From Moniliella sp. 'wahieum' (Eukaryota; Basidiomycota; Moniliellomycetes; Moniliellales; Moniliellaceae): a stretch of DNA of 64,000 nt. The stretch covers positions 470,827 through 534,826 of the forward strand of contig RSEE01000044.1 in NCBI GenBank assembly GCA_003971905.1, written 5' to 3'. A program made the translations under genes and the position numbers. Below are positions 11,408-22,540 of this stretch, piece by piece. The notes beneath the pieces were generated by a model. It did no database searches. It had not been told where the DNA came from and saw nothing but the letters and a program-made list of their open reading frames with translations. The number at the start of each line of letters is the position of its first letter. Position 1 is the first letter of the stretch.

Positions 11408-11986
11408 TTACTCGTCGTCTTGGACGATAGTCCCCTTGGCCGAGACGTAGAGACCGTCCAAAAATTTACGGATATCCTTGTTGCGGACGAGGCAAGCACC
11501 GTGCATGTCGGCGGCCGACTGGGAAACAGCGTTGATGTCGTTGCCCTCGATCAACACCTGGTCCTTCTGCGCCTTGTCCTCCGTGATGGTCACGCCCTCA
11601 CGCATGGGGACGTGGCGCACACGCTTCTCACCAAGGAAGTTGCGGATCTCCACCGCACGCTTGTCACCGGCAATGATGAGGTTGACGGGGAAATGGGCGT
11701 ACACGGCGCGCACCTTGTACTGGAAACCCTTGTCACACCCTTGATCATGTTGGCCACAACCGAGGCAGCAGTGCGGAGGCAAGCAACGTGCTTGCGGCCA
11801 CCATGCCAAACAACAAAGCGAACCTTAGTGTTCTTGGCGTCCTTAACCAGACGGATCTCCATGTTAAGGTGCTTGAGCGACTTGCTCAACTCGCCACGAG
11901 GGCCTTTGACCCCACGTCGCGCGAAGCCACCTTCACCTCACATCGGCTGGGACGGGAATCTCAATGTCCTTGTAAATTTGCAGCAT
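11408..11986 (-). CDS. RPL9: 60S ribosomal protein L9 (uL6)
   Basis: uL6 is a large-subunit protein near the GTPase-associated centre. The N-terminus MLQIYKDIEIPVPADV (start 11986) is followed by VKGPRGELSKSLKHLNMEIR (frameshifted in 11885-11940), VRFVVWHGGRKHVACLRTA, the central KGFQYKVRAVYAHFPVNLI, then FLGEKRVRHVPMREGVTI and the canonical C-terminus RKFLDGLYVSAKGTIVQDDE ending TAA 11408-11410. Length (about 190 aa) matches the family. At least two frameshifts (about 11720 and 11900) interrupt it. A 5' UTR intron in the region just upstream is likely for a fungal ribosomal protein gene but I cannot place it. Strand and identity are certain. Confidence 0.95.
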
Positions 11987-12641
11987 GGCAATTGAGTCTG
12001 GAGGAAGGACAGTCAGCATCGGCTCGGCCACATTGCACAAAGGGTAGAGGCGAGGGAGGTATAGGAAGGGCATCCATCCCGGCGTTTGACGCCAGGGCAT
12101 AGCCCCCTTTCTCGGCCCCAAACGTCAAGGTCACCTGCCGACCACACCACTGCACTGGTGTAGGTGGAGCCAAGAGGACAGGCGACCGACAAATGGGGCA
12201 ATAGGACGAACTCAGCGGGGCCCGATAGCCCCGCGAACGGCCGTCCCCCGCCCAAAGTCGCATGCTGTGGGGTGTATGCTCACCTTGAGGCCGACGTTGG
12301 TGTTGTCACGAGTTGGACAAACCTGCCGCATGACAACCACGGCCAGGACTGGGGGAATTGGGGCACACTGCCAACTGCGAGAAAACAAGTCGAGGGGCAC
12401 CAGGGCAGTTGAGCGGTTGGCTAGGGCGCAATAAAACGCGCGCGCGCCGCCATAGGGTTCCTCACTCGGTGTCAACTGCGAATTGAAACTTAGACCTTCC
12501 GTTCAACTGCATGTGACATGCAAGGTGCCGTTTGCGTCCAATCTTCCGCCGAGGCAGTTCCGCGCCCTGAAAAATTGGCTTCTTGTGCGCGGCTCCTGCG
12601 ATGGCTCTGGCGCGGCACCCTTGCTCTGCTCGCCTCACCGC
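11987..12641. promoter_or_regulatory. Divergent promoter region between RPL9 and eIF3k
   Basis: RPL9 and eIF3k are transcribed away from each other, both for translation-machinery proteins, so co-regulation is possible. There is a CGCGCGCGCC stretch at about 12437-12448. No TATA-like element stands out. Confidence 0.4.
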
Positions 12642-13528
12642 CATGCTTGCCACCGGCTCCACTGCACAGTCCTGGCTCCAGCCCGCCGGCGTCCCGAGCA
12701 CATTGAGACGCTCATAACTCGGTCGACCGCTACAACCCCCAGAACCTGGACGTCCTGCAGGCTTACATTAGCCAGCAGGTCCAAGAAGGCTTTACGATGG
12801 CCTCGCCAACTTGGCCACTCTCAAACTGTATGTCGCTGCAACCGCTCCTCTGTGGTGTGTCCGGCAGCTGTACTAACCCCGGGATGGGTGCAGGTACCAG
12901 TTCAACCCGTCTGTATACAACCACGACGTGGTGATCAACATTCTCATCAAAGCCTCTTGGCACTGCCGTACCCGGACTTCAAGCTCTCTGGCCCTGCTCG
13001 GTGAGGCCCCCATTGCGATGGACCCGAGCCATGTTAATCCCAAGGCTGCTCGTGCCTCCGAGACGCCGCTGAAACCACCGCACCGACACTCGCTTCCGTG
13101 GCGCAGGTGCCGCCTTCCTACTTGGCTGGTAACATCAAGGAGCCTGTGATCAGCGGCTGGCACAGCTGCAGATTCTGTTGCAAACGCGCGTTTCGTTCAG
13201 TTTTGGGAGGCATACAAGAGCGCAGAGAGCGCCGACACACGGGTACTTGGACAAAGTACCCAGTTTCACCAGCGATGTGCACCGGATTGTGTTGGACACG
13301 GTGGCACTCGCTTTCAAGCGCATTTCGGTTCCGCGTCTGGCTCGCTATCTGGACGTGGAGCCTTCGACACTGCCTGCGCTGATGGAGAAGCACGAAGGGT
13401 GGACAGTTAACGGCGAATACGTGTGATCCCAGCAACGTTGACACGGAGATCAAGGCCTGACGGTCAACGAGCAGATTCAGCTGGAGCAGCTGCACAAGTT
13501 GCTTGTCAGGCCCAGCCGGCGCCTCTGA
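12642..13528 (+). CDS. Eukaryotic translation initiation factor 3 subunit K
   Basis: eIF3k is a small PCI/winged-helix subunit of the eIF3 scaffold for 40S recruitment. The conserved order is RPEHIETLI, VDRYNPQNLDVLQAYISQQV, GLANLATLKL|YQFNPSVYNHDVVINIL, ALPYPDFKLS, the AFKRISVPRLARYLDVEPS winged-helix segment, WTVNGEYV, and a terminal TVNEQIQLEQLHKLL ending at 13526-13528. An intron is visible at 12828-12893 with a perfect TACTAAC branch site at 12871-12877 and acceptor GTGCAG. The exact start is not certain: ATG 12642 is the nearest plausible one but is out of frame with RPEHIET without an indel. Further shifts occur near 12800, 12960, 13170 and 13430. Confidence 0.88.
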
Positions 13529-13886
13529 CCGGGTCGGTGTAAGAGCGTACATGATGCATGACTTTCTCTGTATTGTACCCGATGCGAGCTGGGATGCGTG
13601 GGTGGGGATTGGAAAGGAAATAGTAGCAAGGCGGGGCGAGACAGGATTGGCCGAGAACGGAATGGGAGTTTCGCCGAAAATGACGGAGTGCGGGCGGCGC
13701 AGCAACACGCCAGTGTGCCTGTGACTAGTCGCTTGCCTTTCAGACGTCGGACGTAACAGGTTCCCGTGCATCCGAGCCGCGTCACCGCCGCGTCACTGCC
13801 ACCTCTGACCTCGTCCCACGCTGTTTTTTTCGTGCCCAGTGGATTCAGCGCTTCGCCTGCCCGGTGGCCCCGCCCGTCATGACCCC

Positions 13887-16456
13887 ATGCCCCCGCTGGC
13901 TGGTACCGACGCCTCGGCTACCACTCCACCCGCACCCACTGCCGCCCGCAGCCGCGCGTCGGGCAAGGGCCCCACGCGCACCCGTCGCTGCGGCGCAACC
14001 AAGCATGCCTGTCGTGCCGCAAGCGCAAGCTCAAGTGCGATGCCCAGCGCCCCGTTTGCGGAACCTGCGCCCGCAGCCGCGAGGCGGCGACGCTGAGCCA
14101 GTACACCAGCCCTGTGCCGTTGGCGATTGCGTCTACCCCGATCTCGAGGTCGCTCTGCCGAAGGACCTGACCACACCCTCCCTCCGCCTTCCGTTCGTCC
14201 TCGGCTCGTACACGCCGCCTCCCGTCCACCACCGACGTCGTCCCGGCCACAGCCCGCGCGCGCTCGTAAGCGTCCCAGCCAGGATACCGAGTCTGCCGAC
14301 GTGGGGAGCTGCGGGCGACTATCGCGCGGCTGGAAATGCTCTTGCCGAGTCCCGCGAGACGATCAAAGCTCAGCAAGAGGCGGCACAGTCGACTGGTTCT
14401 GCATCGCAGACGGTTTCAGCCGGTGTCCCAGTTCCTGGCTCTGATCTAATGCGTCCGTTCAGCAATGATGGTGGCATTCCTCTCGGTTACCCACTCCCAA
14501 TTCGGACTTGAGCCAAGATCTTCTGCATGATCGATCCACAAGCCACACCCCTCCACTCATCAGTTGGGCTGGGAATGGGTTGACCCTCTCCTGTCCCTCC
14601 CTAATCCTGTGTATCCCCTCGCGAACAAACAGGTTGGGCGGGGCCGAAGGTACTCCGGGCATTTTGGGCAATCTCTCCGCCATCCCAGCCGCCCAACCGT
14701 CCCCAACCGTGGGCGGGCTTTGGTGCCGATGACTTCAACGCCATTGCTGCCATAATGCTTGGACAATGGCCTATGATTCCTCTTCCCATTCTGGTCTCGT
14801 AGAGTTGCCCCAACTACCGTCGGCTACCGACCTTACCGCTTCGACGCCCTCGTGAGCAACGATCGGGGAATTGCCCCACAACTTGACGGCACTTCTCTGG
14901 ATCCGGAAAAAATCACCGAAATCCTGTGGCCTGGCTGGCCCACGGACCTGCCTCCACCTGAAACCGTGTTCACATTAGTCGATGTCTTTTTCGCGTTCCA
15001 TCCGCTACGGATCATGATTGAAGAGGCAGACTTCAAACGACGACTTCATCTTTCACCTGACTCACCCCATTGGGTCGATAAGGGCCTCCTCCACGCCATT
15101 ATTGCAGCTGCTGCCCCCTGTCAGGATTGTTCCGTCCCGGTATCGAACCCCCCGGCGTGCATCTCGATTCAGTCCTCGAACTCCAATTCTGATCAGATGT
15201 CTAAACCGAAGACGTGGTTGTCTCTCGGGCCGCTCCACCCCTTTCGTCAGGCGAACACGGGCAAGACATGCGTCTCCTTCTCGGATTTCCACCTATACAG
15301 CTCGCAAGAACACGTTTCCCGTGAAATCTCAGCGGGGCCTGCGCCGAGCAATAGGCCCATCGAGTGGATGCAAGCTCTCACCATTGTGACTGAGATACTC
15401 TTTAATCGAACCCGAACGGTGGAGACTTTCCTTATGTGTGGGCTCCTGGCTAAATCGTTGGGCCCTGTGGCTTGCTCAAGTTTAATCCCCGCGCACCTAA
15501 CCTGCCCCCGGCACCTGCATGTTTTTGCTTCCCTGCACGTCTCCAGTTGAAGAGGAGGTGCGACGACGGACATTCTGGTGCGCCTACATGACCGAAGCTT
15601 GGCATAGCAACTCTGGCTTTTATTGGTCTTCCTCCATCAACGATGCAGCTGTTACCACTGTCTCCCATTTGCTTCGACCGAGACAGAGCCCCAGACATTG
15701 TCCACGCCCGACGATGCTGTTTAGTACAGGCCACACGGACGACTTTACACTGCACATCAAATCGATGATTCTCTTTAAGCGGGTTCGCGCTTTCTCCGAG
15801 CCTCGGCCACAAACACGGATGACACTGGAGTTTGCCCATCGCATGGGTGCAATTGACCAGGCACTCCATCTTTTCCTTAACCACTGCCCGCATCCCACGG
15901 ATACCGCCTGCTTAGATCTTCTCTGCGCCCGCTTCTGTGCCTTGGCGCGTTGGCCGCTCTGCATGAACCCTTTGTCGACTTTGACAAGACACATGCATAT
16001 CCATTCCAGCAAATCCAACGTGCAATTGACGACACATCGAGCTCGTGGACCTGATTCGTGCCTCTGGCGTTGACCCTGCTCATCTCCCTGGGCGGGCACT
16101 GTTCACGTTCAATGTACGCCTATCCTTCACTTTGTGCGCTGAGCTGCGACGGGATGCTGACCTATTCACGTTTCCAGACAACCGCCAAGCTCTTGGCCGA
16201 GCACTTGAGCCACATTCGTCACACAGGGAGCCGTACGCCCGGCCTGATCGTACGAAGGGAACATTTGCTTATCGACTTTAACAAGCTCCTTTTGGTCATT
16301 CGAGACATTAACTCTACCGGCACCAACTTCGCCCAAGAAGCGTATACGCGCTTGGCCGAGCTACAGCGATGCAAGTTCGACCATGCTGCTGTTGAGCGGC
16401 ACCACTACACTGTTCAGCGGGAGCAAGAAGGCTCCTCCCGCGTGCAGTCGGTGTGA
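13887..16456 (+). CDS. Zn2Cys6 fungal transcription factor with Fungal_trans-like middle domain
   Basis: A GAL4-type zinc cluster is encoded at about 13995-14080 as ACLSCRKRKLKCDAQRPVC-GTC, with the six cysteines correctly spaced and a basic spacer. The binuclear cluster binds DNA, usually CGG half-sites. A Pro/Ser/Arg-rich linker follows, then a coiled-coil-like ELRATIARLEMLL (frameshifted, about 14305-14345). A Fungal_trans (PF04082) region begins at about 14930: WPGWPTDLPPPETVFTLVDV, FHPLRIMIEEADFKRRLHL, GLLHAIIAAAA, and later EEEVRRRTFWCAYMTEAW, the typical RR..W..Y..D-like motif. A downstream region (16080-16456) holds at least one intron ending TTTCCAG at about 16180. The stop is at 16454-16456. 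Many frameshifts break it. A TTTTTTTCGTGCCCAG acceptor-like string before the ATG suggests a 5' intron. Target pathway unknown. Confidence 0.85.
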
Positions 16457-16750
16457 TCGTAACGGTGGCCCAGACACGACTCGCCACTCCCCGCTCACCG
16501 TGAACGAGTCGAACCGTCAACGTGCCAACACATCCTCTTCCTATCCCTCATCCCTCCGTCGGCTTTTCCTATCTCGTCACTAGTCGCTCCTCACTCCTCA
16601 CTTGTTGTTCCCAGATTACTCATACCGTCCCAGTTTTTCCTCCTTTCGATTGTTGCATTCCCCACTCCCACCTCCCTGCTCTACCCTGAACCTCCGCACA
16701 CATCCCTTCTATCTCACTGAATGGTGATCGATTATCGATTATTGTCGAAC

Positions 16751-16940
16751 GGGTGGCTCATCTGCTTTGGCCAAGCTCCCTTCAGTCCCTCCTCAGGCCC
16801 GGGAGTTCGTTCTGTTGATTAATTGCTCATTTCTGTTTTCGTTTTGTTGCGCACCCTAGGCCCTGATGGTAGCGACTGGCTGCTTGATGTTCCTCTGTAG
16901 GCGTTGTTGGTTGGTTTTGACCGCAAAACACTACCACTAC
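16751..16940 (+). repeat. Dispersed repeat family A, copy 1
   Basis: This segment is similar along its length to 27451-27625. Shared strings include GGGTGGCTC, TGCTTTGGCCAA, CTTCAGT(C/T)CCTCCT(C/T)AGGCC, and the block GCTGCTTGATGTTCCTCTGT followed by AGGCGTTG. The copies differ by scattered substitutions and indels, which suggests an old dispersed element or a shared 3' UTR-like module and not an assembly duplicate. No coding capacity is seen. Confidence 0.65.
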
Positions 16941-18907
16941 TGCCATAGTTTGATGGCTGATCTCGCTCCCATTTCCAATTTCTTCGTCCCGAAGCGTCTC
17001 GCTCTTTCCCTACTGCTTCTTCCTCTAGCCACTTCGCACCATGTCCTCTGCTCTGCTTCTTCCCCACAGACCCGGCTAGCGTAGCTGTGATGCTAGCCCG
17101 TGTTCGTTGTTGCCTATCTCGGCATCCCGTCGAAGATTATCGATTAGCGCTAGCATTGAAGCTTGAAGATTGACATTGAATATTGACCCTTAGGCCTTAG
17201 GCCTTAAGAGCTTAAGGCCTAAGGTGTTGTTTGATGATTCGCCCATTCTCTAGACCCCCCTGGGGCCCATGTATAGTTTCTTCACAAGCGCGCGCTGACT
17301 GGATCTCTCTCTCGTCTTGTGCTGAGCCGTTGGTGGCCTTCCCCCGCAACTCCCTGTGTGCATGTGAACGTTGAACCCAACGTCACTGTGAAGGAACTGG
17401 TGCTGGACTGGACGTGAAGCAGCTGTTGGTCTGCGTAGCATGATGGGCGGCCGGATGGAGACGACTTGGTCAAGCAAATTACGTGCTCTTGGCGGCGTGC
17501 GGTCCACGCCGTGGCCTAACCGTGGCCTGTCTGCGCCGATCTGTCTGCAGCAGTGCAGTTGCAGCAGCGACGATCGCATTCAAACGTTCAATTCACTCGA
17601 CCAGTTCTGTTACTTCTGCGCTTGGCGTTTCAATTTCAGGTCCAGCTTCCGAGCCCGCAGGCCCAGCGCCAAGCGCGCCCGTTTGAAAGTTGAAGCCTTG
17701 TGAGCGCTGCGCTGGAATGCGCACGGAGGCAGTATGCTGTGCCACACCATGCCGGACCTGTGCTACACGCGCGGTCACGCCGGTCACCGGTCACCGGTCA
17801 TGTATCATGCATCATGCATCATGTATCATGCTTCCATGCCCCACCCCGCTCGGCATGCAGCACTTGAAGATCGGTGGGGCGACACTGACGCAGTGCGTGC
17901 GCTTCTTTTGACCCGCGGGCCAGAAACGTGCGTTGCGAGCACGCTGGTGCACTGCTCCCACTCCCGCCTGAGTCTTCGCCGGACTCTGTGATCGGAGAGC
18001 CGGAAGTGAAAGTGCCAAGTCGCATGTCACAGTCACATGTCACATGTCACAAAGCTTGAAGCTTGAACAGCTTGAACCAAGGCCCCTCTGCCCACACACA
18101 CCACAACAATGGCCGACAAAAACATAGCCACACCAACAAACGAGAGTGACTAGTGAACCTTTGTTCTTCCAGAGACCAGAATGAGCAGCTCATCAACTGC
18201 TTTTTACGTGCCCAACTTGAAGCTTGAGAGCTTGAGGCTCAAGCATCATGATTAGCATAGGACTGAGGCGCACGAGTCACTAGCCAAACTGCAAGCGGTG
18301 TGCGCCTGCGCCTGCGCACTCCCGCTCTCTCCAGCGTCGAACCGCCACGAGGTACTAGCCCTAGCCAATGCAAACTACGAATCTTCTGGGATCTGATGCG
18401 TGACGCATGATGCATGCATGATGTGTCATCGCTCTCGTGTCACATGCATGCCCCCAGTCTAGTCACGCGCCTGGAGCCGTGACATGCATGACAGCAAACC
18501 TCGCCTGGGCCTGACATGTGACATCCCGCTCACGTTGACGCTGAGCAGGGTTGCCGTTGCGCTCGAGTGGGCGCGCAGGCTGAGCTCAGGCTCAGCCTTC
18601 AACGAACGTGCAACGTTGAGTGGGTCAGCTACGCTGCTCGGAAACTTTCACCGCGCAAGTTTTGCATTTCTCGTTTCTTCTTCGCACAACCAGCAGCCCC
18701 GCCCCCCCCGTCCACCACTAATCCCTCGTCTTCCTGGTCCCCCGTCCCGGTCCAGGCTTTAAGCTTCCGTTTGCAGGCGCTTCATCGACCATCTAACCCT
18801 GCCTCGCCTGGCTGTGGCTACGCTCCACCGCTCGCTTCACCCTCACATTGACCCCTGCTCTTCTCTCCCTAGCCGCTGCTTCTCGCGAGCACGATCCAGG
18901 CCCCATC
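16941..18907. other. Long intergenic region rich in palindromic words
   Basis: No gene is recognised in almost 2 kb. The DNA is built from short self-complementary words: TTAGGCCTTAGGCCTTAAG with its mirror at 17191-17222, GGTCACCGGTCACCGGTC near 17784-17800, tandem CATGCATCATGCATCATG at 17803-17830, CACATGTCACATGTCACA near 18033-18050, AAGCTTGAAGCTTGAA at 18053-18068, and GATGCATGCATGATG near 18410. The right end (about 18490-18907) is the promoter and leader of the elongase gene. Confidence 0.6.
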
Positions 18908-19930
18908 ATGCCCGACTCTACCCCGATTTACAACGCGCTGGTTGCCGTTATTCCGGCCGGCATCCGCAATGAGACGCCAGCTTCGCTGCTGGCGTGGACC
19001 CCGCCCCAAACGCCCATGTCGTCCGCGGCGTCTGTCGTTACCGCTGCCGTCGTCTATCTCAGTATCGTCTTTGGTCGCAGGCGTTTATGCGTTCGCGCCC
19101 TGCGGCTGGCAAAGGCTCCGTATTCCGATCCGTTTTCCTCCTGCACAACATTCTCCTTGCGAGCGGTAGTGGCCTCTTGTTGGCACTCATTCTGGAAGAT
19201 GTGCCCTGTTTGGAGGAGTGGGGGATTGTTCCATGCTGTATGCTCGCCCACAGCCTGGAGGCCACCCTCGAAACGTACTACATCATCAACTACTATTTCA
19301 AGTATTGGAGCTGGGAGTGGCGGACACAATCTTCCTCGTCCTCAAAAAGAAGCCTCTCCAATTTTTGCACGTCTACACCACGCAGCCACTGCCGCCCTTT
19401 GCTGGACCCAGCTGATGGGCAAGACGAGCGTTCTCTGGGTAGTCATTTCGCTCAACCTGACTGTTCACGTCTTGATGTGTATGTTACTCTTTTTGCGCTG
19501 TTCTGAAGCTTAAAAAATTGAAAGAGGACTAACGCCTAACTCTACTTTCCAGACTTTTATTATGCCCTGTCGAGCCTCCGCATTCCTTGCCCTTGGAAGA
19601 AGCGGTACCGTGGCGCAGATCACCCAGTTTTCATCGATCTATTCTTCGTCTACGGCTGCACCTATACCTTCTACGCGCACAGTATGCTGACGGCATCTTG
19701 CCGCATTGGGGACTTGCTATGGTACCACCCTTTGCCGCTTTCTGGGATGCGCCATCTTGTCCTCCTACCCGTCTCTTCTTTTCCTTCTATACCGTTCCAC
19801 CTACAACAAAGCGCCCAAACGTGCCTTGGCCACGGCAAGCCACCTCCAATGGCACTGGCGTGCCAATGGCAAAGTCACCGCCAACGGTAATGGCACCGCC
19901 AACGGTAATGGCACCACCAAACAGGAGTAA
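18908..19930 (+). CDS. Very-long-chain fatty acid elongase (ELO family)
   Basis: ELO proteins are polytopic ER condensing enzymes that add malonyl-CoA to acyl-CoA in fatty acid elongation (GNS1/SUR4 family). The start is MPDSTPIYNAL at 18908. Hydrophobic segments come early (AASVVTAAVVYLSIVFG; LLHNILLASGSGLLLALIL). Motifs follow: EATLETYYIINYYFKYWEL, VDTIFLVLKKKPLQFLHVYHH, the HxxHH catalytic histidines (read only after correcting a shift at about 19372), LNLTVHVLMY|FYYALSSL, and PVFIDLFFVYGCTYTFYAH. An intron lies at 19479-19552 (branch ACTAAC at about 19528). The C-terminus YRSTYNKAPK is followed by a short low-complexity TANGNGTANGNGTTKQE and TAA 19928-19930. The chain-length class (ELO1/2/3) cannot be told. 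Frameshifts near 19070, 19320, 19372 and 19690. Confidence 0.92.
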
Positions 19931-20068
19931 GTGTATGCGCACATACGAGCCGCTAAAGTAAACCTATGTATCGACATTACACACCTCTCTTAGGGACTTG
20001 GGGCGGGAACACCATGCTAGTCTGCATTTTCGTAATATGCTCACGATTATGCCATCATATCGCACCAT

Positions 20069-20274
20069 CTCCTCTCCTCCTCTCCTCTCCTCTCCTCTCT
20101 CCTCTCCTCTCCTCTCCTCTCCTCCTCCTCTCCTCTCCTCTCCTCTCCTCTCCTCTCCTCTCCTCTCCTCTCCTCTCCTCTCCCCTCCCCTCCCCTCCCC
20201 TCCCCTCCCCTCTCCTCTCCTCCCCTCCCCTCTCCTCCCCTCCCCTCCCCTCCCCTCCCCTCCCCTCCGCTCCC
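20069..20274 (+). repeat. (CTCCT)n/(CCCCT)n pyrimidine microsatellite, about 206 bp
   Basis: An uninterrupted pyrimidine tract of CCTCT units grades into CCCCT units, starting 139 bp after the elongase stop. Perfect polypurine-polypyrimidine asymmetry of this length can adopt triplex (H-DNA) structure. It is open in several frames, but only as low-complexity translation, so no protein is called. Confidence 0.95.
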
Positions 20275-21048
20275 TTTTTTCTTTCTTGTGCCATGTTATC
20301 AGCACCCTCTGGCATATCTTGGGATCACCGTTGAGATGGTGCTTTTACTCAGGGTTCATACTATCTATGCCGCATCTTCCTCTTCTTAGTGGGTGGCTGA
20401 GAGGTGGTGAGAGCGAAATTATACGGAGGGGCGTGCTGTTAAGTATGCTGACCACGTTGGCCAGGTTGGCTCCTCCCGTAGCATACTCAGATCCCCGACG
20501 TGACGCGCGCGCGGTCTTTCCGACAGCGTAGGCGTACCAATGTTGCGTAACGTTCAGCTGAACTTCAGTTCTCTACACTCGAGGTGTGGTGATGGTAAGG
20601 CCAAGGCATAGTTGTGGGGGGTTGAAGCATTCGCGGGTAAAGCTTAAAGCTAAGGCTTCCAATCGTGTTAACTTTGAAACTGAGAATGCCGGGCGTAAGA
20701 GCTGGTACCTCCGATCAGGAAGCTCGATAGCCCCGGCGAATGAGGTCATCGAGTCGTTGCCATTTGTGGGCGGCGACAGCACACAGCGGCGCCACAACTG
20801 GTGCGTGCCCGCCTTTGTGCGCGGGCGCACGCTTCGGCGCTTCGCTCCTGTTCGAGATGCGTCACAGTGGGCTTGAATTCGGCACGCAATACTCAGTAGT
20901 GGTCACTAAGCCACTAAACAGGTCCATCTGTCGCGGCAATGGAATTCCCGAGCTAATAAAACCGGCCCCGGCGGTTAAAAGGGCGCGCACAGGCCTGTCC
21001 ATTTTAGCCCGCATCCTCAGCCTCCACCTCACCTTTCGTTCCTTTCCC
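20275..21048. other. Intergenic; promoter side of the MDR oxidoreductase gene
   Basis: No gene recognised. An A/T-rich GAGCTAATAAAACC at about 20950 lies about 95 bp before the next start codon and could be a core-promoter element, but I would not insist on it. Confidence 0.4.
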
Positions 21049-22180
21049 ATGTCTGTTCCCACTCAGCAGCTCGCCTCCGTTTGGACCAAGGCAGAAACCC
21101 CACCTGCCGTCGAGACCCGCCTGTGCCTACCCCTGCTGCCGATGAGGCTCTAATTGCTGTCGTGAGCACTGCGATCAACCCCGTTGACTGGAAAATCATC
21201 GACCATGGCTATTTCATCAAACCCCCCAGCGTTCTGGCTCCGACGCAGCCGGTACAATCGCCGCGGTGGGGTCAGACGTCAAGAACTTCAAGGTGCGTAT
21301 TTGATTTGTGTTGTTTCTAAGGTCGGGAAGTGCTGACGTTTTTGTCCCTTGCCTCCTTTCCCAGGTGGGTGACCGCGTCTTCTTCCAGGGCCTCATTGGC
21401 AACATGAGCGCTCCACTTTCCAGCAATACGTACCATTCCAGCCTCTCTCCTGCCCGCACCCCTGCCAATGTGTCGGACGACGAGGCAGCTGGGATCTCCT
21501 TGGCAGCTCGGCTGCCTGGACCGGGCTGTATGCCGAGCAGGCGCTGCGATTTCCCCCGCCCCTTGGGATGAGGAGGTGCGCAAACGGGAAGGGAAAGGCA
21601 CTCGTTGTCCTAGTGGATCGTCCAGTGTGGGGCAATACGGATCCAGCTCGCCCGCTGTCTGGCTTCCGCGTCGTGACCAACTCTTCTCTGCCCACACCGC
21701 CTGGCTGAAGAAGTTGGGTGGCGGATGTGGTGTTGGACCGTCACTCTGCGACGGTGGATGACTTTGTCCAGCGCTGGACGGCAAGCCCCTAGTCCCGTCC
21801 AGGACGCAGTCTCGCTCGACGACTCGCAAGCCTTGGCGGTAAAATCATCAAGAAGTACAACGAGGTTACCAAGAGCACGGCCGTGCTTCCCATTATCACC
21901 GACTTGAACCCTAGTGAGCCCAGTGTCCAAGGCCGCGGCCGAGGCGAGCCCTGCGATCAAGTTCAAGCACATTGTCGGTATTGGCCACTCCCCTGTGCTG
22001 CGCCCTCAAGCAGAGAAGTTTGTTGTCGCCGTCAGGGCTGGCTGGAGCGTGGCGAGTTCTTCCCCAACCGGCCGGAGGTGACCCCTGGAGGCCTCAACGG
22101 CCCCGGCTGCCTTGGAGAAGAACAAGAAGGGCGTGAGCGGCATCAAGGTCGTCATCCGCCCTCATGACACCCAAGCTTGA
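21049..22180 (+). CDS. Zinc-independent medium-chain dehydrogenase/reductase (quinone/enoyl reductase-like)
   Basis: The start MSVPTQQLASVWTKAE is followed by the GroES-like MDR domain: DEALIAVVSTAINPVDWKII, then SDAAGTIAAVGSDVKNFK|VGDRVFF around an intron at about 21294-21365. The Rossmann nucleotide-binding segment is KALVVLGGSSSVGQYA (about 21592-21635, frameshifted). The end reads NGPAALEKNKKGVSGIKVVI with TGA 22178-22180, a terminus typical of ToxD-like or zinc-type ADH-domain proteins annotated across mushroom genomes. The INPVDWK motif and lack of catalytic zinc ligands favour NAD(P)H-dependent quinone or enoyl reductase activity over alcohol dehydrogenase. Substrate unknown. At least six frameshifts are needed. 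Confidence 0.85.
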
Positions 22181-22540
22181 TTTCTTAAGGTGGAAAGGAA
22201 TGGTTGGCTTGGGTATGAAGATCTTTTGATGCCGAATGCCGATTTGGACAATTGATTCTCATATTGTTTGCACACATGAGCGCCTTCCGTGTAGAGCTGA
22301 TTCCGGGGATGCTGGTGTCCTTCGAGAGATGGTAGGCCAATGGGATATTAGACAACTAACTGTTAAACGTTACGCGTTACGCTTTAAGCATGCAGATGTA
22401 TCAAGCTGCGATGGTGCTCATTGCATGGATAAATGAATGCTCTGGTCGAGAGCATTTATGATGTAGTACAACAAAAGTAACCCGTGGACTTTATCACGAG
22501 CGAACAAAACTATAGTGACGTCTGAAGAAACACGCTTCGA
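22181..22540. other. Convergent 3' intergenic region
   Basis: It lies between the MDR gene (+) and the LRR-like gene (-). It is A/T-richer than its neighbours and should hold both 3' UTRs. Nothing else seen. Confidence 0.45.

Noticed and set aside
17190-18480. Centromere or telomere sequence
   Set aside because: No telomeric TTAGGG-type array and no long tandem satellite; the words are short, mixed and interspersed between ordinary genes.
20000-20531. Long ORFs of Leu/Ser/Pro (+) or Arg/Gly/Glu (-) around the CT tract
   Set aside because: They are pure translations of the microsatellite and not genes.
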